Assembly (NCBI GenBank): GCA_902783615.1 | Contig: CACZRQ010000059.1 | Span: 1-19,508 of the forward strand | DNA: 19,508 bases | Direction: 5' to 3' | From: an uncultured Bacteroidales bacterium | Lineage (GTDB): Bacteria; Bacteroidota; Bacteroidia; Bacteroidales; Bacteroidaceae | Part shown: one piece after another, positions 15,161 to 19,508 of the stretch | How the letters are laid out: every line of letters begins with the position of its first letter | Numbering within the stretch: position 1 is the stretch's first letter | Made by a program: the position numbers and the translations under genes | The notes under the pieces: model-generated | The model's input: only the letters and a program-made list of their open reading frames with translations | What the model was told of the DNA's origin: nothing | Database searches by the model: none

Positions 15161-16876
15161 ATGACTTACAAATGGAATTATCTGCCCATTTCACCCGATC
15201 AGACAGAGGCGAGCCATCAGCTGGCTCAGGACTTGGGAATCAGCCCGATCCTGGGTAGGCTTCTGGTAGAACGAGGCATTACAGATGTACCATCTGCCAA
15301 GAAGTTCTTCCGACCACAGCTGCCCGACTTGTACGATCCTTTTCTGATGAAGGACATGGATGTGGCAGTAGATCGCTTGAATAAAGCGTTGGGTAAGAAG
15401 GAACGTATCTTGGTCTATGGCGACTATGATGTGGACGGCACAACGGCTGTGTCGTTGGTTTACAAGTTTATACAGGAGTTCTACTCCAACGTTGACTATT
15501 ACATCCCTGACCGTTATGAAGAAGGGTATGGAGTATCGTTCAAAGGTGTAGATTATGCTGTAGAGACTGGCGTAAAGTTGGTCATCGTGTTGGACTGTGG
15601 CATCAAGGCGGTAGATGAAATCGCCTATGCAAAAGAGAAAGGTATCGACTTCATCATCTGCGATCACCATGTGCCTGATGATGAGTTACCCCCTGCTGTG
15701 GCTATCTTGAATGCCAAGCGGTTGGACAACACTTATCCTTACGAACACCTGAGTGGATGCGGCGTGGGCTTTAAGTTCATGCAAGCTTTTGCCATTAGCA
15801 ATGGAATAGAGTTTCATCGACTCATTCCACTGCTGGATCTTTGTGCTGTGAGCATTGCTTCCGACATTGTTCCGATCATGGGCGAGAACCGCATTTTGGC
15901 TTATCACGGGTTGAAACAGATCAATAGTAACCCCAGCATCGGGTTAAAGGCCATTATCGATATTTGTGGCCTTACCGACAAGGAGATTACGATGAGTGAC
16001 ATTGTGTTTAAGATCGGCCCTCGACTCAATGCATCCGGACGAATGCAGAACGGCAAGGATTCTGTTGATTTGCTTACAGAGAAAGACTTCAATCTGGCAC
16101 TGCAGAAAGCTAATCAGATCAATGAGTATAATGAGCAGCGTAAGGATCTGGACAAGCAGATGACAGAAGAGGCTAACGAGATCGTCTCAAAGGCCGAAGG
16201 CTTGAATGATAAACGTGCCATTGTGCTTTATAATCCTGATTGGCACAAAGGTGTCATAGGTATTGTTGCATCCCGACTTACTGAAATTTTTTATCGTCCT
16301 GCGGTAGTACTGACTCGTACCAACGATTTGGCAACCGGCTCCGCTCGTTCAGTTTCCGGCTTCGATGTTTATCAGGCTGTGGAGAATTGTCGCGACCTGC
16401 TTGAGAACTTTGGCGGACATACTTACGCTGCTGGCTTATCCATGAAAGTCGAGAATGTGCCCGAGTTTACCCGTCGCTTCGAAGAGTATGTGGGCAAGCA
16501 TATCATGGATGAACAGACTGTGCCTGTGATTGACATCAATGCGGAAATCGACTTCAAGGACATCACGAACAAGTTCTGCAGTGACCTGAAGAAATTTAAC
16601 CCTTTTGGACCAGATAACCTGAAGCCAGTGTTCTGTACCCACAATGTGTATGACTATGGCACCAGCAAAGTGGTTGGAAAGGAACAAGAACATATCAAAT
16701 TAGAATTGGTGGACAATAAATCAAACAAGGTGATGAACGGCATTGCCTTCGGTCAGAGTTCAAGCGTTCGTTTCATTAAGACCAAGCGTTCGTTTGATAT
16801 TTGTTACACCATCGAGGAAAACACCCACAAGAAGGGTGATGTGCAACTGCAGATTGAAGATATTCAGCCTAATTGA
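15161..16876 (+). CDS. recJ: single-stranded-DNA exonuclease RecJ
   Basis: A 571-residue 5'-3' exonuclease acting on single-stranded DNA in recombination and mismatch repair. The DHH core is complete: YGDYDVDGTTA (86-96), DCG (145-147), DHH (168-170), the GPRLNASGRM segment (286-295), and the DHHA1 domain with HKGVIGIVASR (362-372), GSARS (393-397) and GGHTYAAG (418-425). The C-terminal OB-fold region begins around PFGPDN (481-486). The length is normal for RecJ. The start MTYKWNYLP is typical of Bacteroidetes homologues. recQ follows after 25 bases, so the two repair genes are likely co-transcribed. Confidence 0.96.
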   Translation: MTYKWNYLPISPDQTEASHQLAQDLGISPILGRLLVERGITDVPSAKKFFRPQLPDLYDPFLMKDMDVAVDRLNKALGKKERILVYGDYDVDGTTAVSLVYKFIQEFYSNVDYYIPDRYEEGYGVSFKGVDYAVETGVKLVIVLDCGIKAVDEIAYAKEKGIDFIICDHHVPDDELPPAVAILNAKRLDNTYPYEHLSGCGVGFKFMQAFAISNGIEFHRLIPLLDLCAVSIASDIVPIMGENRILAYHGLKQINSNPSIGLKAIIDICGLTDKEITMSDIVFKIGPRLNASGRMQNGKDSVDLLTEKDFNLALQKANQINEYNEQRKDLDKQMTEEANEIVSKAEGLNDKRAIVLYNPDWHKGVIGIVASRLTEIFYRPAVVLTRTNDLATGSARSVSGFDVYQAVENCRDLLENFGGHTYAAGLSMKVENVPEFTRRFEEYVGKHIMDEQTVPVIDINAEIDFKDITNKFCSDLKKFNPFGPDNLKPVFCTHNVYDYGTSKVVGKEQEHIKLELVDNKSNKVMNGIAFGQSSSVRFIKTKRSFDICYTIEENTHKKGDVQLQIEDIQPN

Positions 16877-16901
16877 GCTTTAACCGTATTGGACAGCTGA
16901 T

Positions 16902-18602
16902 ATGGCCGACTATCTCAGCATATTACATCAATACTGGGGCTACGACTCATTTCGTGGGATACAGCAAGAAATCATCGAAAGCATCGGCTCAGGTAAAGAT
17001 ACCCTGGGCCTGATGCCAACAGGTGGAGGTAAGTCAATTACCTTCCAAGTGCCAGCTATCTCCATGCCTGGCTTATGCCTTGTTATCAGTCCGCTGATAG
17101 CACTCATGAAAGATCAGGTGCAACACCTACGTAATCAGGGCATTCGTGCCTTGGCCATCTATTCCGGCATGACTCGTGCTGAGATCAATCAAGTGTTCGA
17201 TAATGCCATCTTTGGTGATTATAAATTCCTGTACGTCTCTCCAGAGCGCTTGGAAACCGATATCTTTCGAATGCGACTTCGTCAGATGCAAATCAGCATG
17301 ATTACCGTTGATGAAAGCCATTGCATCTCTCAGTGGGGGTATGACTTTCGTCCTTCATACTTGCGTATCGCTGAGATACGTGACATGATGCCTGAGGTGC
17401 CCGTCTTGGCTCTTACTGCTACGGCTACCCCAGAGGTGGTGAAGGATATCCAACGTCAGTTACATTTCCGTCAGGAGAATGTGTTCCGCATGAGCTTTGA
17501 ACGTACCAACCTGGCTTATGTGGTGCGGAAAACGGATAACAAGCAGGGAGAGCTTCTAAGCATCCTTCATAGTGTGCAGGGCTGTGCCATAGTCTATGTG
17601 CGCAATCGCAGACGTACCAAGGAGGTGGCAGATATGTTGGTACACGAGGGTGTTACGGCAACTTACTATCATGCTGGTCTAGAGCAGGTTACCCGAGATG
17701 TCCGCCAACGTGATTGGCAAGAAGGACGTTGCCGGGTGATTGTGGCTACCAATGCTTTTGGTATGGGTATCGATAAACCAGATGTGCGCCTGGTTATTCA
17801 CCTCGATTTACCCGATTCCATTGAGGCTTACTTTCAAGAAGCTGGTCGTGCAGGTCGTGATGGCCAACGTTCATACGCTGTAATACTTTATGAAAAATCC
17901 GATCTCACTACATTGCGTCGCCGTGTATCAGAAAGCTTCCCTGAGAAAGAGTACATTCGTGATGTATATGAAAAGTTGCAATACTACTACCAGATGGCAA
18001 TGGGTGATGGATTGGGTTGTGTCAAGGAGTTTAATATAGAAGATTTCTGCAGCAAATTCAAGTTTTTCCCTGTGCTGGCCGATAGTGCCCTGCGAATCCT
18101 TACCCAGGCGGGTTATCTGACCTATACTGACGAACAACGCCGTACTTCACGACTTATGTTTACCCTGCAGCGTGATGAGCTCTATCGTTTGCATCACCTC
18201 AGTGTTGAGGCCGATCGACTTATTCAGTTGACCTTGCGTACCTATACAGGACTCTTCTCTGACTATGCATACATCGATGAAGAATATCTTGCTTTGCGTA
18301 CTTACCTTACCCACGATCAGGTTTATCAGATTTTCCGTAGTCTCTCTCTGCAGCATATCGTGAGTTATATTCCCAGCAAGAGTACACCTTATATAATATA
18401 CGCGCGCGAGAGGGTGGAAAAAGAACGCCTGATTATACCAAAGGCTGCCTATGAGGATCGAAAGGAACGACTCAAGACTCGCATCGAGGCCATGCTCGAT
18501 TATGTCCAAAACAAGGTAACCTGTCGTAGCCGCCTGCTTCTCAGCTACTTTGGTGAAGAAAACAGCCACAACTGTGGTTTATGTGATGTTTGTAGAGGAT
18601 AA
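16902..18602 (+). CDS. recQ: RecQ-family ATP-dependent DNA helicase
   Basis: A 566-residue 3'-5' superfamily-2 helicase acting in recombination and fork repair. Helicase motifs are LMPTGGGKS (37-45), VDESH as motif II (136-140; E. coli has DEAH), LTATAT (171-176) and QEAGRAGRDG (312-321). The zinc cluster C541, C558, C561, C564 (CRS...CGLCDVC) is at the extreme C terminus, about 200 residues after helicase lobe 2. In E. coli RecQ the equivalent cysteines directly follow the helicase core. No HRDC domain is present and the protein ends two residues after the last cysteine. It lies 25 bases behind recJ. Confidence 0.92.
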   Translation: MADYLSILHQYWGYDSFRGIQQEIIESIGSGKDTLGLMPTGGGKSITFQVPAISMPGLCLVISPLIALMKDQVQHLRNQGIRALAIYSGMTRAEINQVFDNAIFGDYKFLYVSPERLETDIFRMRLRQMQISMITVDESHCISQWGYDFRPSYLRIAEIRDMMPEVPVLALTATATPEVVKDIQRQLHFRQENVFRMSFERTNLAYVVRKTDNKQGELLSILHSVQGCAIVYVRNRRRTKEVADMLVHEGVTATYYHAGLEQVTRDVRQRDWQEGRCRVIVATNAFGMGIDKPDVRLVIHLDLPDSIEAYFQEAGRAGRDGQRSYAVILYEKSDLTTLRRRVSESFPEKEYIRDVYEKLQYYYQMAMGDGLGCVKEFNIEDFCSKFKFFPVLADSALRILTQAGYLTYTDEQRRTSRLMFTLQRDELYRLHHLSVEADRLIQLTLRTYTGLFSDYAYIDEEYLALRTYLTHDQVYQIFRSLSLQHIVSYIPSKSTPYIIYARERVEKERLIIPKAAYEDRKERLKTRIEAMLDYVQNKVTCRSRLLLSYFGEENSHNCGLCDVCRG

Positions 18603-18678
18603 ATGATATTGTTGAGCATCGATTTACTCATGTGTCTGCCATCAACAGACAATATTACAGACAAAAAGCAGGCAATTA

Positions 18679-18709
18679 TTGTTTTTCCAACATTTTATTC
18701 CTATCTTTG
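18679..18709 (+). promoter_or_regulatory. promoter of the candidate structured RNA
   Basis: TTG (18679-18681) is followed after exactly 20 bases by TATCTTTG (18702-18709), a full match to the Bacteroidetes -7 consensus. The predicted start lies near 18714-18718. It is one of the best-formed promoters in the window and is not placed to serve any nearby protein start. Confidence 0.65.
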
Positions 18710-18714
18710 CAAGT

Positions 18715-18928
18715 GAAGAGGCATTAGTTTCTTCAAAACATTGTTGGCTATCATAAGAAGCGTTATGCTTTGCTTGTGTCCGAAAACCTGAGAAATTTTC
18801 AACATTGCACAAGGGAGAGTATAATGGCTTCACGCTTTAGCGTGGGCTATTATCCCATTATTTGTGCAACTAGGTTTTCTCAGGACCGTCGGACAGAGTA
18901 TGGTATAATAAGCACCACGCTTCTTTTT
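18715..18928 (+). ncRNA. candidate 6S-like regulatory RNA
   Basis: A long rod-like inverted repeat. Nested arms from outside in are: AAGAAGCGT/ACGCTTCTT (18755-18763 with 18917-18925), TGCTT/AAGCA (18766-18770 with 18910-18914), TGTCCGA/TCGGACA (18777-18783 with 18889-18895), CCTGAGAAA/TTTCTCAGG (18787-18795 with 18876-18884), TTGCACAA/TTGTGCAA (18805-18812 with 18862-18869), and an apical arm closed by CACGC-TTTA-GCGTG. A large asymmetric bubble (6 nt against 14 nt) lies between the second and third arms, and a T-run ends the outer arm. A rod with a central bubble, a size near 200 nt and its own promoter fit 6S RNA. I have no sequence match, so a different small RNA or a MITE-like element remains possible. 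Confidence 0.58.
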
Positions 18929-18937
18929 CATAAATTG

Positions 18938-19174
18938 TTATCCATTATGGTGCTGATGGAAAGAAGATACTATGAAGGAACTATTTATTAAATCTGTCAA
19001 TTGGGTGTGTGTATGCTGCATGGCTGTCCTTATGCCATTCTGCTTTACAGCTTGTAGCAACGTCATGAAGGTGGCTTCGACCATAGAAAGAGTTACATCG
19101 CTGGCATCTGTGTCGAAAACAAAGTGAAGTGGCAAGTCGTTAATTTTGCACTTAACCTTACATACTTCAATCAT
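18938..19174 (-). pseudogene. truncated retropepsin-like aspartic protease
   Basis: A 78-residue frame. Residues 1-37 (19174-19064) match the start of clan-AA retropepsin-like proteases of Bacteroidetes: CKINDLPLHFVFDTDASDV, then SMVEATFM. The active-site consensus DTGAS reads DTDAS here (residues 21-25). After Met37 the similarity stops abruptly, and the rest is antisense to the lipoprotein-like frame and then runs to a stop. The start overlaps the stop of the upstream cotransporter-like gene by four bases (ATGA), so it was probably a coupled gene. Loss of most of the domain plus the altered active-site Gly argue that it is a non-functional remnant. Confidence 0.55.
18972..19127 (+). CDS. 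tiny lipoprotein-like reading frame, possibly truncated
   Basis: A 51-residue frame. The first 30 residues look like a lipoprotein signal: a charged start (MKELFIK), a hydrophobic core, and FTACSN with Cys28 as a possible lipidation site. The remaining 21 residues (VMKVASTIERVTSLASVSKTK) are polar, and from residue 31 to the stop they lie antisense to the protease fragment on the minus strand. The simplest reading is the 5' end of a lipoprotein gene whose 3' end was lost, but an intact small entericidin-like lipoprotein cannot be excluded. No -7 element is visible directly upstream; the candidate structured RNA ends about 45 bases before it. Confidence 0.4.
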   Translation: MKELFIKSVNWVCVCCMAVLMPFCFTACSNVMKVASTIERVTSLASVSKTK

Positions 19175-19508
19175 TCTTCAAATTTATCCTTTCCTCTCAT
19201 CGAATGACGAAGGGCACTGAGGAGTTCTTGCGACTCTTGGACAAGATTCATGAAGACGGTCATGGCTTCAATATTGAGTTGCTTGGTCTGGATGTCATGG
19301 ATGATGCGTTTGCGATAATCGGAAAGTGATGATTGAAGTTCGGCTGCATCATTGCGTATGTGGGATGTGTTCTCAGTATCAAGAGAACGGCGATACAAAC
19401 GGATAATCTCATTACGAAAACCAAGAAACTCATTGGCATATTTACTTGGAACGGGGCTGAAATTGTTGCCGACATGCTCCCTGCATGGTTCTCCCATACG
19501 CTTTAGGC
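19171..19508 (-). CDS. C-terminal part of a Na/Pi-cotransporter family protein
   Basis: The frame stays open to the window edge, so only about the last 112 residues are seen and the real start lies outside. The visible part is a helical, charged domain with an N-terminal segment LKRMGEPCREHVGNN and a C-terminal SDYRKRIIHDIQ...VQESQELLSALRH. This resembles the PhoU-like tail of Bacteroidetes sodium-dependent phosphate cotransporters (NptA/PNaS family). No membrane segments are in view to confirm that. The internal ATG at 19497 is not taken as the start because the frame continues upstream without a stop. The stop codon overlaps the start of the protease remnant. Confidence 0.65.
   Translation of the reverse strand, partial: LKRMGEPCREHVGNNFSPVPSKYANEFLGFRNEIIRLYRRSLDTENTSHIRNDAAELQSSLSDYRKRIIHDIQTKQLNIEAMTVFMNLVQESQELLSALRHSMRGKDKFEE

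Larger units (their letters stand above)
18603..18971. other. intergenic region holding a candidate structured RNA
   Basis: This 369-base stretch between recQ and the next small reading frame contains a small hairpin (TGTCTG 18634-18639 with CAGACA 18647-18652, no T-run), a well-formed promoter, and then a long inverted repeat described as a separate entry. I see no convincing protein gene here. Confidence 0.7.

Noticed and set aside
18634..18652. Hairpin after recQ as an intrinsic terminator
   Set aside because: The stem is only 6 bp, competes with alternative pairings and has no T-run.
18770..18991. Plus-strand 73-codon frame across the inverted repeat
   Set aside because: It lies almost entirely within the structured-RNA candidate, has no protein-like pattern, and its composition is explained by the inverted repeat.

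Overview
The window looks like ordinary chromosome of a member of the Bacteroidales (Bacteroides/Prevotella type). Three things support this. The gene order DUF177-rpmF-fabH-era-der lacks a plsX between rpmF and fabH. The DUF4827 lipoprotein is typical of the group. Promoters repeatedly match the Bacteroidetes -7 element TAnnTTTG, while strong Shine-Dalgarno sequences are scarce. No phage, insertion sequence, CRISPR array or tRNA is visible.

Layout. 1-130: 3' part of a 5S rRNA and a strong intrinsic terminator, the end of an rRNA operon. 196-5276 (+): DUF177, rpmF, fabH, era, der and an MlaF-type ABC ATPase, covering ribosome assembly, the start of fatty-acid synthesis and lipid transport. 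5277-5630: a gene-free convergent gap with three tandem 22-bp units and two large palindromes in opposite orientation. 5631-8809 (-): glmM, a DUF4827 lipoprotein and an NrnA-type DHH phosphoesterase. 8861-14432 (-): a tight operon transcribed tsaC, clcA, fmt, rpe, comEC, with gaps of 3-6 bases or 4-base overlaps. 14502-14518: back-to-back divergent -7 elements. 14539-18602 (+): an acyl-CoA thioesterase, then recJ and recQ, two DNA-repair enzymes probably co-transcribed.

The last kilobase is the least ordinary part. Downstream of recQ is a good promoter followed by a rod-shaped inverted repeat of about 170 nt with an asymmetric central bubble and a T-run end. It looks like a 6S-type regulatory RNA. 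Next comes a tiny lipoprotein-like reading frame on the + strand. It converges on a minus-strand fragment of a retropepsin-like aspartic protease that starts in a 4-base overlap with the stop of a Na/Pi-cotransporter-like gene, which runs off the window edge. Both small frames look cut at about the same point (about 19060), suggesting one deletion removed the 3' ends of two convergent genes.

Most protein-coding genes are conserved housekeeping functions. I see no convincing novel multi-gene system. The items most worth checking are the candidate structured RNA, the truncated protease/lipoprotein junction, the repeats at 5266-5612, and the channel-like substitutions in the CLC protein.
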